A DNA stretch of 64,000 nucleotides, from assembly GCA_963741995.1 (NCBI GenBank), contig CAVUKI010000010.1, positions 248,001-312,000 of the forward strand, written 5' to 3'. The DNA comes from Bog-473 sp963741995 (lineage in GTDB: Bacteria; Actinomycetota; Acidimicrobiia; Acidimicrobiales; RAAP-2). A program made the translations under genes and the position numbers. Below the pieces are notes generated by a model. The model had not been told where the DNA came from. It ran no database searches and saw only the letters and a list, made by a program, of their open reading frames with translations. How positions within the stretch are numbered: position 1 is the stretch's first letter; each line of letters opens with the position of its first letter. Below, piece after piece: positions 17,260-25,156 of this stretch.

Positions 17260-18292
17260 GGGGACGGTGCAGGTCGAGTTCACCGAGCAGGAGCTCCTGG
17301 CCGACCTGACGGTCGCGGAGCCCCTCATCGCCGGCGGCGTGCGCTGTCACGGTGGGTTCGACCACGAGGGACGGTACGTCTCACCACGCACGAAATTCCG
17401 GCTCCCCGCCATCGCGGCATGGAGTGCGCAGAACAGCGCAGAGTTCGGGAGTGAGCTGATCGACGTCCCGCTGGAGTGGTGGGAACGTTCCTTCCCCAAC
17501 GTCGAGCAGGCCCGTTTCTTGATTCGCGCCGGCGTCCCCGAACCGCTCATGGCGACATTGACCCGGATCGGGACCGTCGAGGGATTCGGCGCCAACATCC
17601 GCCTGTTGCAGCCCAAGGGTCTGCAACGGCATTTCGTGGAGGACATCGGCGGGACGGCGATCGATCATCTCGGCCGGGGGCTCTTCGAGGCGCACGGTCG
17701 CGACGAGGCCGGTTGGGACGAGGAGGCGGGTCACAAGGACATGTGGTTCGCCGCCCGCGACATCGCCTTCGAGCGGCCGTGCGAGGAGCTCGACATCGAG
17801 GCGATGTTGGCCCGGATGGGATTCGGCGCCGGCCGTCCGGGCGCGGAGGCGGTCCGGCTGCTGCCCGACGACATTCCCGCCGAGCTGGAGATGATGGTCT
17901 CGCTCATGATCCGCGTCCTCTTCATTGAGATCTCCGCCTTCCACACGTTCGCCTGGGCGGAGGAATGGATGTCCGATGCCGAGCTCGTGGCGGGGGATGG
18001 CGAAGCCGCCCGCCTCGTGGGGTACATCAGGGCTGACGAGTCGCCACACGTCGGTTACCTGCGGGCCGCCCTCACGGAGATGCGCGATCGCACGTGGAGT
18101 GGTGAAGGGGGGCGCACCTACGCCGGGACCGACATGATCGGGCGGATCTGGGACCCACTGCTCGCCCACAGCCTGGGCGCGGTGCGTCAGGAGGGCCGGC
18201 GTGGCGCCCTGGCCGAGGTGGAGTTCTGGTGCGCGCAGCACACGAACGGGGCGGACATCCTGGCCGAGTTCCAGTCGCTCGGTGCCGCATGA
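17258..18292 (+). CDS. Uncharacterised protein with ferritin-like diiron motifs
   Basis: A 344-residue soluble protein of no named family that I recognise. Helical segments carry an arrangement like ferritin-like diiron proteins: Glu128 (HFVEDIGG), Glu156-xx-His159 (EEAGHKDMW), Glu224 (LFIEISAFH) and Glu261-xx-His264 (ADESPHVGY), i.e. E...ExxH...E...ExxH. Such a site would bind two irons and could activate oxygen. The ATG follows GGAAGGGAGG. Its stop overlaps the ATG of the LLM oxidoreductase (ATGA), and a TetR regulator is divergent, so the two proteins probably act together. Confidence 0.72.
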   Translation: MGTVQVEFTEQELLADLTVAEPLIAGGVRCHGGFDHEGRYVSPRTKFRLPAIAAWSAQNSAEFGSELIDVPLEWWERSFPNVEQARFLIRAGVPEPLMATLTRIGTVEGFGANIRLLQPKGLQRHFVEDIGGTAIDHLGRGLFEAHGRDEAGWDEEAGHKDMWFAARDIAFERPCEELDIEAMLARMGFGAGRPGAEAVRLLPDDIPAELEMMVSLMIRVLFIEISAFHTFAWAEEWMSDAELVAGDGEAARLVGYIRADESPHVGYLRAALTEMRDRTWSGEGGRTYAGTDMIGRIWDPLLAHSLGAVRQEGRRGALAEVEFWCAQHTNGADILAEFQSLGAA

Positions 18293-19653
18293 AGTTCGGG
18301 GTCTTCTACGAGCACCAGTTGCCGCGCCCGTGGGAGGCCGACTCGGAGTACCGCCTTCTGCAGGAGGCTCTCGAGCAGGTCGAACTGGCCGATCGTCTCG
18401 GGTTCGACGTCGTGTGGGAGGTCGAGCACCACTTCCTGGAGGAGTACAGCCATTCCTCGGCGCCCGAGGTGTTCCTCGGCGCGTGCAGTCAGCGGACCAA
18501 GGACATCCGGCTGGGCCACGGGATCATTCAGACTGCGCCGGGGTACAACCATCCCGCTCGCACCGCCGAGCGCGTGGCCACCCTCGACCTCCTGTCGGGC
18601 GGCCGGGTGGAGTTCGGCTCCGGGGAGTCCGGTTCGGAGGCCGAGCTGGGCGGGTTCCAGGTCGATCCGGCGACCAAGCGCGACGCGTGGCTCGAGGGGC
18701 TGCAGGTCACGCTGCGCTGTATGACCGAGACCCCGTTCACCGGGGTCGACGGCCGCTTCGTCCAGATGCCGCCGCGCAACGTCGTGCCCAAGCCCATGCA
18801 ACGGCCGCATCCTCCTTTGTGGGTGGCGTGCTCCCGCCGGGACACCATCTTGCTGGCGGCCGAGAAGGGCATCGGCGCTCTCACCTTTGCGTTCATCGAC
18901 CCCGAAGAGGCGGAGAAATGGGTGGCGGACTACGAGCACACCCTGGCCGCGACCTGCGTCCCCGTCGGGCTGGCGGTGAACCCGAACATCGCGTGCGTGA
19001 CCCAAATGATGTGCCATCCCGACGAGAAGGTGGCGCTCGACCGCGGCCTCGAGGGTGGGAACTTCTTCGGGTACTCGCTCGGTCACTACTACGTCTTCGG
19101 GGAGCACCAGCCGGGGTCGACCGATGTCTGGGCCGAGTATCTCGACCGGCGCGGCGATCAGGGGTACTCGCCCGAGATCGAGACAGCGCTGCGCCAGGAG
19201 CGTCTCGGGGCCAAGTTGGCGGCGGCCGAGCGCACGGGGCTGCGCGGTGCGACGGGAACGCCGAGGCAGGTGCGTGAGTACCTCCAGCGGTTCGAGCAGG
19301 CGGGCGTCGACCAGGTCATCTTCGTGCTGCAGGCCGGGAAGAACCGCCACGAGCACATCTGCGAGTCACTCGAGCTGTTCGGCCGCGACGTGCTCCCGGC
19401 CTTCAAGGAGCGCGACGAGGCCCAGGTACGGGCGAAGGCGGCGCGTCTCGCACCGGCGGTTGACGCCGCGCTGGCGCGACGGGCGCAGGCACCGCAGCCG
19501 CCCGCGCTCCCTGCGGGCTACTCGTTTCCGGCGATGCCCCGGCGCTGGGCCGACGAGACGGGGAGCGAAGAGATCCGGGAGTGGCTGGAGCACTTCGCCG
19601 ACGCCCGGGCCAAGGGCATACGGGAAGAGGGACTCGGGATCCTGGGCAACTGA
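18289..19653 (+). CDS. LLM class flavin-dependent oxidoreductase (luciferase-like)
   Basis: A 454-residue TIM-barrel luciferase-like monooxygenase using FMNH2 or F420. Visible family blocks: VWEVEHHFLEEYSHSSAPE, DIRLGHGIIQTAPGYNHP, AERVATLDLLSGGRVEFG and a C-terminal GVDQVIFVLQAG. The C-terminal 80 residues, rich in Ala and Arg, extend beyond the usual barrel. ATG at 18289 overlaps the stop of the diiron-like gene. Members oxidise alkanes, aldehydes, sulfonates or aromatic compounds; the substrate here is unknown. Confidence 0.9.
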   Translation: MKFGVFYEHQLPRPWEADSEYRLLQEALEQVELADRLGFDVVWEVEHHFLEEYSHSSAPEVFLGACSQRTKDIRLGHGIIQTAPGYNHPARTAERVATLDLLSGGRVEFGSGESGSEAELGGFQVDPATKRDAWLEGLQVTLRCMTETPFTGVDGRFVQMPPRNVVPKPMQRPHPPLWVACSRRDTILLAAEKGIGALTFAFIDPEEAEKWVADYEHTLAATCVPVGLAVNPNIACVTQMMCHPDEKVALDRGLEGGNFFGYSLGHYYVFGEHQPGSTDVWAEYLDRRGDQGYSPEIETALRQERLGAKLAAAERTGLRGATGTPRQVREYLQRFEQAGVDQVIFVLQAGKNRHEHICESLELFGRDVLPAFKERDEAQVRAKAARLAPAVDAALARRAQAPQPPALPAGYSFPAMPRRWADETGSEEIREWLEHFADARAKGIREEGLGILGN

Positions 19654-19703
19654 CCCGTCCCACCCGGAGCCTGCCCACCAGACAGGCATGCGGTGAGGTG
19701 CCC

Positions 19704-19709
19704 TACGGT
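19704..19709 (+). promoter_or_regulatory. -10 box, probable leaderless start of epimerase
   Basis: TACGGT lies 5 bases before the GTG at 19715 with no ribosome site, the arrangement of leaderless actinobacterial transcripts. Confidence 0.4.
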
Positions 19710-19714
19710 TTGGC

Positions 19715-20626
19715 GTGACCACCATTGCGTCTTCCTCCGGCCCGCCGCGCTGGCGGGTGCTCGTCACCGGGGCGACCGGGCGGGTCGGGTTTCCGGTCGC
19801 GCGGGCCCTGGCCTCCCGCCACCACGTCTTCGGGTTGGCGCGCTGCGGGAGCAAGGGCGACCGTTCCCGCCTCGAGGGCGCCGGGGTGGAGCCGATCGTG
19901 GCGGACGTGGGGGAGATGGACCTGCGCCAGCTCCCCGACGGGATCACGCACGTCTTTCATGCGGCCGCCCGTCTGGGTCGCGAGGCGCAGGACGCGGACT
20001 GGCAGCGGGTCTTTGCGACGAATGCACAGGCGTCGGGCCGTCTGGTCGCCGCCTGTCCCGGTGCCTCCTTCGTGTACTGCTCCACCGGCTCGGCCTACGC
20101 GTACCAGGGACGTCGGCCGCTGCGCGAGGACGACCCGCCGGGAGTCCACCTCGGGGCGTACAGCCTGTCCAAGATCGCGGGGGAGGCGGTCGTGCGCTTT
20201 GCCGCGGGGCAGGCGGGCAGCCCGCTCACGATCATCCGCATCTTCTCGACCTACGGGCCGGAAGGCGGCACGCCCGTCAACCGTTTGCGCCGGATCCTCC
20301 GCGGCGATGAGATCGTCCTGTATCCCGAGGAGCCCAACAACTACAACCCGATTTACGAGGACGACTACGTGCGGCTCGCCGTCCGCGCCCTCGAGGTGGC
20401 CTCTCCCGAGCCGGTGGTCGTCAACTTCGCCGGCAGCGAGACGGTCAGCGCCGAGGAGTATTGCGCCTACCTGGGAGAGCTGGTCGGCCGCCCAGCACTG
20501 ATCCGCTACGACCCCGCAGCCCCGTGGCCGATCTGGCCCGACGTGACCCACATGCACGAGATCCTCGGCCACACGCAGGTGTCGTGGCGAGAGGGTATGC
20601 GCCGGGTGGCCGAGGCCATGGGCTGA
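19715..20626 (+). CDS. NAD-dependent epimerase/dehydratase family protein
   Basis: Extended short-chain dehydrogenase of 303 residues. The NAD-binding motif is VTGATGRVGFPVARAL near residue 17, the substrate/NAD site STYG-type segment is CSTGSAYAY and the catalytic pair is in AYSLSKIAGE (Tyr and Lys). FSTYGPEGGTPVNRL is typical of sugar-nucleotide epimerases, though many homologues act on other substrates. It stands alone between the LLM gene and the csoR operon. Confidence 0.85.
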   Translation: MTTIASSSGPPRWRVLVTGATGRVGFPVARALASRHHVFGLARCGSKGDRSRLEGAGVEPIVADVGEMDLRQLPDGITHVFHAAARLGREAQDADWQRVFATNAQASGRLVAACPGASFVYCSTGSAYAYQGRRPLREDDPPGVHLGAYSLSKIAGEAVVRFAAGQAGSPLTIIRIFSTYGPEGGTPVNRLRRILRGDEIVLYPEEPNNYNPIYEDDYVRLAVRALEVASPEPVVVNFAGSETVSAEEYCAYLGELVGRPALIRYDPAAPWPIWPDVTHMHEILGHTQVSWREGMRRVAEAMG

Positions 20627-20660
20627 GCGGCGGACGTCCCGTCGCCTGGCAGGCCTGTCC

Positions 20661-20684
20661 TATACCCTATAGGGGTATAGGGTA
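20661..20684. promoter_or_regulatory. CsoR-type operator
   Basis: TATACCCTA/TAGGGGTATA followed by GGGTA is a palindrome of the pseudo-symmetric TATACCC-GGGTATA type bound by CsoR tetramers. It sits 17 bases before the csoR ATG, where binding would shut off the whole operon. Confidence 0.65.
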
Positions 20685-20700
20685 CATCGATCGGAGGACT

Positions 20701-20985
20701 ATGCGACCGGGTTACATCGACAGCAAGGACGCGCTGCAGAAGCGCCTCCGGAGGGTGGAGGGTCAGGTAAGGGGCATCCACGGGATGGTGGCCGAGGACC
20801 GGTACTGCATCGACATCCTCGAACAGATTTCTGCCGCGACCAAGGCCCTCCAAGCCGTCGCCCTGGAGTTGCTCGACGACCACCTGGCGCACTGTGTCTC
20901 CGATGCCGTCCGTGAGGGCGGCGACGAAGCGGCTGAGAAGCTGAATGAGGCCTCCGCCGCCATACGTCGGCTCGTTCGCTCCTGA
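20701..20985 (+). CDS. csoR: CsoR family copper-sensing transcriptional regulator
   Basis: All-helical DUF156 metal sensor, 94 residues. It reads KRLRRVEGQVRGIHGMVAED and then has Cys36, His61 and Cys65 (RYC...DDHLAHC), the x-Cys-His-Cys Cu(I) fingerprint in the same positions as Mycobacterium CsoR, which separates it from formaldehyde (FrmR) and nickel (RcnR) sensors. Copper binding releases it from the operator just upstream. CGGAGGA precedes the ATG. It is followed 5 bases later by the permease gene it presumably controls. Confidence 0.92.
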   Translation: MRPGYIDSKDALQKRLRRVEGQVRGIHGMVAEDRYCIDILEQISAATKALQAVALELLDDHLAHCVSDAVREGGDEAAEKLNEASAAIRRLVRS

Positions 20986-20990
20986 CTCTG

Positions 20991-22313
20991 ATGCTTGGAA
21001 CGGCCACCGTGCTGGTGGAGATCGGGCGATCGCTCCGAGAAGGCTTCTTCATGTTCTGGGAGACGCTTTGGCCGCTTGTGCTCGGGTTCGGTCTGGCCGG
21101 AGCGGTGCAAGCGTTCGTGAGTCGCGACGCCATGCGCCGACGGCTCGGCGACCACCGGGCACCGGCGGTCCTCAGGGCCTCGGGCTACGGGACAGTGTCG
21201 TCGTCGTGCTCCTACGCCGCGTCCGCCATGGCGAAATCGCTCTTCGAGAAGGGAGCGGACTTCATTGCCGCCATGGTCTTCATGTTCGCGTCGACCAACC
21301 TGGTCATAGAGCTGGGGATCGTGCTGATCGTGTTGATGGGCTGGCAGTTCGCCGTCAGCGAATTCGTCGGCGGCATCATCATGATCGTCCTCCTGGCCAC
21401 GCTGGGGGCGTTGTGGTTGCGCGGGCGTCTCGTCGTGCAGGCCCGGGCGCGCCTGGAGTCGGAGGAGGACGCGCTCGAACATGAGCACGGTGGCCTGCCG
21501 GACGCGCACGGTGCGCAGGCGCCGTTCAAGGTTCGGCTGCGATCGGTGGCCGGTTGGGCGGACAGCGCCACCTACACGATGTCGGACCTCACCATGGTGC
21601 GGCGCGAGCTGCTCATCGGCTACACCGTGGCAGGGTTTCTGGCGGTCGTGGTGCCGACGTCGGTGTGGCAGGCAGTCTTCATCACCGGACACGGGTTCTG
21701 GACCAGCGTGGAGAACGCCATTGTCGGCCCCTTCATCGCCATCATCAGCTTCGTCTGCTCCATCGGCAATGTGCCCCTGGCGGCGGCGCTGTGGAGTGGC
21801 GGCATCTCCTTCGGCGGTGTGATCGCCTTCATCTTTGCGGACCTGATCGCGTTCCCGCTCCTGATGATCTACCGCCGCTACTACGGGACGCGGTTGATGC
21901 TGCGGATGCTGGCGGTGTTCTGGGCCCTGATGTCCACCGCGGGGCTGCTCACGGAGCTGCTCTTCGGCGCCGCCGGCCTGGTGCCGACAGCGCGACCCAC
22001 CACGATCGCCCCGGCCCACTTCTCCTGGAACTACACCACGTACCTGAATCTGATCTTCCTGGTGCTCTTCGGCGTCCTCTACTTCCTGTACCGCCATCGG
22101 GCGCGGCTCGGAGGCGGGGAGCGCGACGCGCGCGACCCGGTCTGCGGCATGCAGGTGGAGAAGGCGAACGCGCCGGCGACGCGCCGCCGCGCCGGCGAGC
22201 AGCACTACTTCTGCTCCGATCGCTGCGCGGAACGCTTCGACAGCGACGGAGAAGGCCACGATCAGCCAACACCTGGAGGGACGCGAAGCGATGCAACAAG
22301 AGCGGATCATTGA
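20991..22313 (+). CDS. Metal efflux permease (DUF318-type) with C-terminal YHS domain
   Basis: A 440-residue membrane permease of the DUF318 (ArsP/SO_0444-like) type with about eight to ten hydrophobic segments in two halves; the conserved polar stretch GTVSSSCSYAASAMAKSLF lies in the first half, and CSIGNVPLAAALWSGGISFGG in the second. A cytoplasmic loop (about residues 148-185) is charged. From about residue 380 a YHS domain follows: DPVCGMQVEKA and HYFCSDRCAERF, with Cys residues able to bind metal. Fusion with YHS and control by a Cu-type CsoR suggest copper (or zinc) export. Confidence 0.86.
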   Translation: MLGTATVLVEIGRSLREGFFMFWETLWPLVLGFGLAGAVQAFVSRDAMRRRLGDHRAPAVLRASGYGTVSSSCSYAASAMAKSLFEKGADFIAAMVFMFASTNLVIELGIVLIVLMGWQFAVSEFVGGIIMIVLLATLGALWLRGRLVVQARARLESEEDALEHEHGGLPDAHGAQAPFKVRLRSVAGWADSATYTMSDLTMVRRELLIGYTVAGFLAVVVPTSVWQAVFITGHGFWTSVENAIVGPFIAIISFVCSIGNVPLAAALWSGGISFGGVIAFIFADLIAFPLLMIYRRYYGTRLMLRMLAVFWALMSTAGLLTELLFGAAGLVPTARPTTIAPAHFSWNYTTYLNLIFLVLFGVLYFLYRHRARLGGGERDARDPVCGMQVEKANAPATRRRAGEQHYFCSDRCAERFDSDGEGHDQPTPGGTRSDATRADH

Positions 22314-22563
22314 GCGGCTGGACACCATGGTCGCCTCCGGCCGGGTCACCGCGGAGGAGGCGACCCGGCTCCGGGCAACCGCGGGGACGCCGGAGTTCGA
22401 CGAAGCGATGGCGGCCGTCCGCGCCCGTCACGCGCAGGTCCACACCGACGCGGCCGTGGCCCGCGGCACCATGAGCACGGAGGACGCGGCGGCCTCGTTG
22501 GCGCAGGTACGCGACGGGGACCACTCGAGCGAGCTCCCCCCGCACATCAGGGGAGCGGGCTGA
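22291..22563 (+). CDS. Small conserved-looking hypothetical protein of the csoR operon
   Basis: A 90-residue hydrophilic, alanine-rich helical protein with no cysteine; it begins MQQERIIERLDTMVASGRVT and contains a repeated EEA/EDA-type helix pattern (VTAEEATRLRA, MSTEDAAASLA). Its ATG lies inside the end of the permease gene (23-base overlap) behind GGAGGG at 22277-22282, so it is translated with the permease. No family was recognised; a role as accessory to the metal exporter is inference from position. Confidence 0.7.
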   Translation: MQQERIIERLDTMVASGRVTAEEATRLRATAGTPEFDEAMAAVRARHAQVHTDAAVARGTMSTEDAAASLAQVRDGDHSSELPPHIRGAG

Positions 22564-22592
22564 CACTCGTGTGCTCTCGGCGGGTCCCCCGG

Positions 22593-22823
22593 TCAGTCGA
22601 TCTCGCCCTCCCCTTTGACCTCGGCACCGATCTTCCCCATCTCCCGCTCGTGCGCGGAGACCTCGGGGTCGAGGGTATTGCCCTCGGCTGCGGCCTCCTC
22701 ATCGGGTGTCGGCGGCCGATCGGCGGAATGGGCGACCGAGGCCTCCAACAGCTCTTCGACCTTCGTCTCCTCGGCCACCTCCGCGTCCGGGCCGCCCGGC
22801 CCGTTGCTGGATCCTTCGCTCAT
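22593..22823 (-). CDS. Small acidic hypothetical protein
   Basis: A 76-residue very acidic, probably disordered protein (MSEGSSNGPGGPDAEVAEE...), rich in Glu, Ala and Gly with no cysteine. The start ATG at 22821-22823 follows AAGGAGG; an upstream in-frame ATG lacks a site. Function unknown. It is convergent with the csoR operon. Confidence 0.6.
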   Translation of the reverse strand: MSEGSSNGPGGPDAEVAEETKVEELLEASVAHSADRPPTPDEEAAAEGNTLDPEVSAHEREMGKIGAEVKGEGEID

Positions 22824-22968
22824 GGTCCCTCCTTCGGTCTTGAAAGGAGCATTGCCAAAGGGCGACATCTTTAATCATGGGCGGTGCACCCAGGCGCCTG
22901 ACGTGGCTGATGCAGGGGGCACGCCCGGCGAGTCGCCGGCGGAACGAGCCGGATGGACCGGGGGTCGC

Positions 22969-22974
22969 TACAGT
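22969..22974 (+). promoter_or_regulatory. -10 box, probable leaderless start of FAD oxidoreductase
   Basis: TACAGT ends 7 bases before the ATG at 22982 and no ribosome site is present, consistent with a leaderless transcript. Confidence 0.45.
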
Positions 22975-22981
22975 CCCAGCA

Positions 22982-24544
22982 ATGACCGACTACGACGCCA
23001 TTGTGATTGGAGCGGGTCATAACGGCCTGACCGCGGCGACGGTCATGGCCCGCGGGGGTCTGCGGGTCCTGTGCTTGGAGAAGAACCACTTCATCGGGGG
23101 GATGGCGTCGACCACGGAGCTCATCCGGGGCTACCGCTTCGAGCTGGCCGGTTCCATCCAGTTCCCGGTGCCGAACCAGATCTTCGAGGATCTCGACCTC
23201 GGCGCCTGCCCCATTTACGAGCCGGAGGTCCAGTCCGCCAGCATCAGCGACGACGGCCAGCCGCCGATCCTGCTCTATTCGGATCCCGAACGACTCCTGG
23301 AGCACCTCGGCGAGACGATCGGGATCGAGGCGGTGCTCGGGATGGCCGAGGTGGCGGGGTGGGCCGAGGCCCCCGCACGCGCCATCGGCCGCTTCGACGT
23401 GCGCACGCCGCCCAAGTCACTGGACGAAATGTGGGCGTGCGCCGCCAACGAATCGGAGCGGGAGGCCATCCGGACTGCCATGTTCGGGAGTGTCATGGAT
23501 GTGGTCGACCGCTTCCTGCCCGACCCGGTGAAGCACGCGCCGGTGCGCAGCATGCTGGCCTTTCTCGCTGTCAATTCGACGTTCCGGGGCCCCTTCTCTC
23601 CCGGGAGCGCCCTCTGCCTCGCGTTCGCCCTGGCGTCGCCGGGAACGGCGACGATGTCGAAGGTGCGAGGTGGTCTGGGCACCATGGCCGATCACTTGGC
23701 CCGGATGTTCGAGCAACACGGTGGTGAGCTCCGGCGCCACGCCAAGGTGTCCCGCATCGTCGTCGAGGGTGGCGCTGTCACCGGCGTCGAGCTGGGTGAG
23801 GGCGAGGTGGCCACCGCTCCCGTCGTGGTGTCCAACCTCGATCCGACCACGACGTTCACACACCTGCTCGACGCCGACAGCCTCCCCGAGAGCTTCGCCC
23901 GGCGCGTCGGTGCCATCGACCATCGGGCGGCCTATTTCCAGGCCCACTTCGCCCTGAGCGGGTTGCCCGAGTACCGGGAGCCGTACGAGGCCCTGAACGA
24001 CACGGCACTGGGGCGGAACGTCACGTTCTTCGGGACGGCGGAGCAGATGCAGCGGGACTTCGAGGGGTGCGTGCGGGGCGAGGTCCCATCGTCCCCGAGC
24101 TTCAACCTGCAGATCCCATCGCTCGATGATCCGACACTCGCTCCCGACGGGATGCACGCCGCCAGCAGCTTCGCCTTCTACCTGCCGATCGGCGACCGCG
24201 AGACCCAGGGTCGGCTCCGCGACGAGATGGCGGAGCGCATCGTCGCCAAGATCACCTCGGCCGCCCCGAATTTCCCGGACCTGATTGAGCGGCAGCTCAA
24301 CTACCCGGCCTACACCTACGAATTGATGTTCGGCTGCGCCGGCGGGGACTTCACGCACGGGCTGCTCCAACCGGAGTTCATGGGGCCCTTCCGGCCCGGA
24401 CCGACGGGATGGCCCGACGCGCCGGTGCCCGTCGAAGGGCTGTACCTCTGCGGGGCGGGGTGCCACGGGGGGCCCGGTGTCACGTTCATTCCGGGCTACA
24501 ACTGCGGCTACGCCGTGCTCGACGGAGTCAGCGAGCGGTTGTAG
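22982..24544 (+). CDS. FAD-dependent oxidoreductase, phytoene desaturase-like
   Basis: A 520-residue flavoprotein of the CrtI-like amine oxidase superfamily. The dinucleotide-binding motif is IVIGAGHNGLTAATVMARGG at the N-terminus with an acidic end at LEKN, and the C-terminal FAD block is GLYLCGAGCHGGPGVTFIPGYN. Homologues in Actinobacteria are often called NAD(P)/FAD-dependent oxidoreductases without a known substrate; carotenoid genes are not found beside it. It overlaps the convergent DUF2834 gene by 37 bases. Confidence 0.9.
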   Translation: MTDYDAIVIGAGHNGLTAATVMARGGLRVLCLEKNHFIGGMASTTELIRGYRFELAGSIQFPVPNQIFEDLDLGACPIYEPEVQSASISDDGQPPILLYSDPERLLEHLGETIGIEAVLGMAEVAGWAEAPARAIGRFDVRTPPKSLDEMWACAANESEREAIRTAMFGSVMDVVDRFLPDPVKHAPVRSMLAFLAVNSTFRGPFSPGSALCLAFALASPGTATMSKVRGGLGTMADHLARMFEQHGGELRRHAKVSRIVVEGGAVTGVELGEGEVATAPVVVSNLDPTTTFTHLLDADSLPESFARRVGAIDHRAAYFQAHFALSGLPEYREPYEALNDTALGRNVTFFGTAEQMQRDFEGCVRGEVPSSPSFNLQIPSLDDPTLAPDGMHAASSFAFYLPIGDRETQGRLRDEMAERIVAKITSAAPNFPDLIERQLNYPAYTYELMFGCAGGDFTHGLLQPEFMGPFRPGPTGWPDAPVPVEGLYLCGAGCHGGPGVTFIPGYNCGYAVLDGVSERL

Positions 24545-24999
24545 CGCAGCTGGCGCTCCATGAAGGCGAGGAAGAACGCCACGGAGAAGGCCAGGCTGGT
24601 GAACAGGCTCATCACAAAGAAGATCCAGGCCCATTGCAGCCCGCGTCGCCGGCCTTCGGTGATGGTCCACAGCGGCAGCAGGACCAGGTTCACGATCGTG
24701 TAGTCCTGGGCGGCCGAGTCAGCCGCCCAGTTCGAGAAGAGCATCTTCGTATAGTTGATGTAGCTGGCCCGGTGCCCGTAGAGGTGGACGTAGCGCACGT
24801 TGAAGTACCACCCGAGGAGCAATGAACAGACGCCAACGGCGTAGTAGACCCCTTCGAGCAGCGAGACCGGGCCGGCCTGCCCGCCCGAGAAGAGCCGGCG
24901 GTTGACTGCGAATGCAGCCACCGTGCTCACCAAGCCGAGAAACCCGTAGAACACCAGAGAAGTCGTCACCGTCCCCCGTTTCGTGCGCCGTGCGCGCAC
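24508..24999 (-). CDS. Four-helix membrane protein, DUF2834-like
   Basis: Integral membrane protein of at most 163 residues with four hydrophobic segments: SLVFYGFLGLVSTVAAFAV, GVYYAVGVCSLLLGWYF, IVNLVLLPLWTI and WIFFVMSLFTSLAFSVAFFLA. The loop with ADSAAQDYT and the segment GRRRGLQWAW resemble DUF2834 proteins. Function unknown. The first ten residues are uncertain; a GTG at the VTTSL position is an alternative start. Its 3' end overlaps the FAD oxidoreductase gene on the other strand. Confidence 0.7.
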   Translation of the reverse strand: MRARRTKRGTVTTSLVFYGFLGLVSTVAAFAVNRRLFSGGQAGPVSLLEGVYYAVGVCSLLLGWYFNVRYVHLYGHRASYINYTKMLFSNWAADSAAQDYTIVNLVLLPLWTITEGRRRGLQWAWIFFVMSLFTSLAFSVAFFLAFMERQLRYNRSLTPSSTA

Positions 25000-25156
25000 A
25001 CCCTACGAGGACCGCCACGACATCGTCGTGGATCGTCAGAGGAGCTCGAGGAGCCTCTCGGGCGGCCGAGCGGTGACGGCTCGGTCGCCCACGACGTCGA
25101 GCAGGCTGGATTGCTGTAGAGCTGCGGTGGCATCACGGTCACCCTACGGTCAGCAC

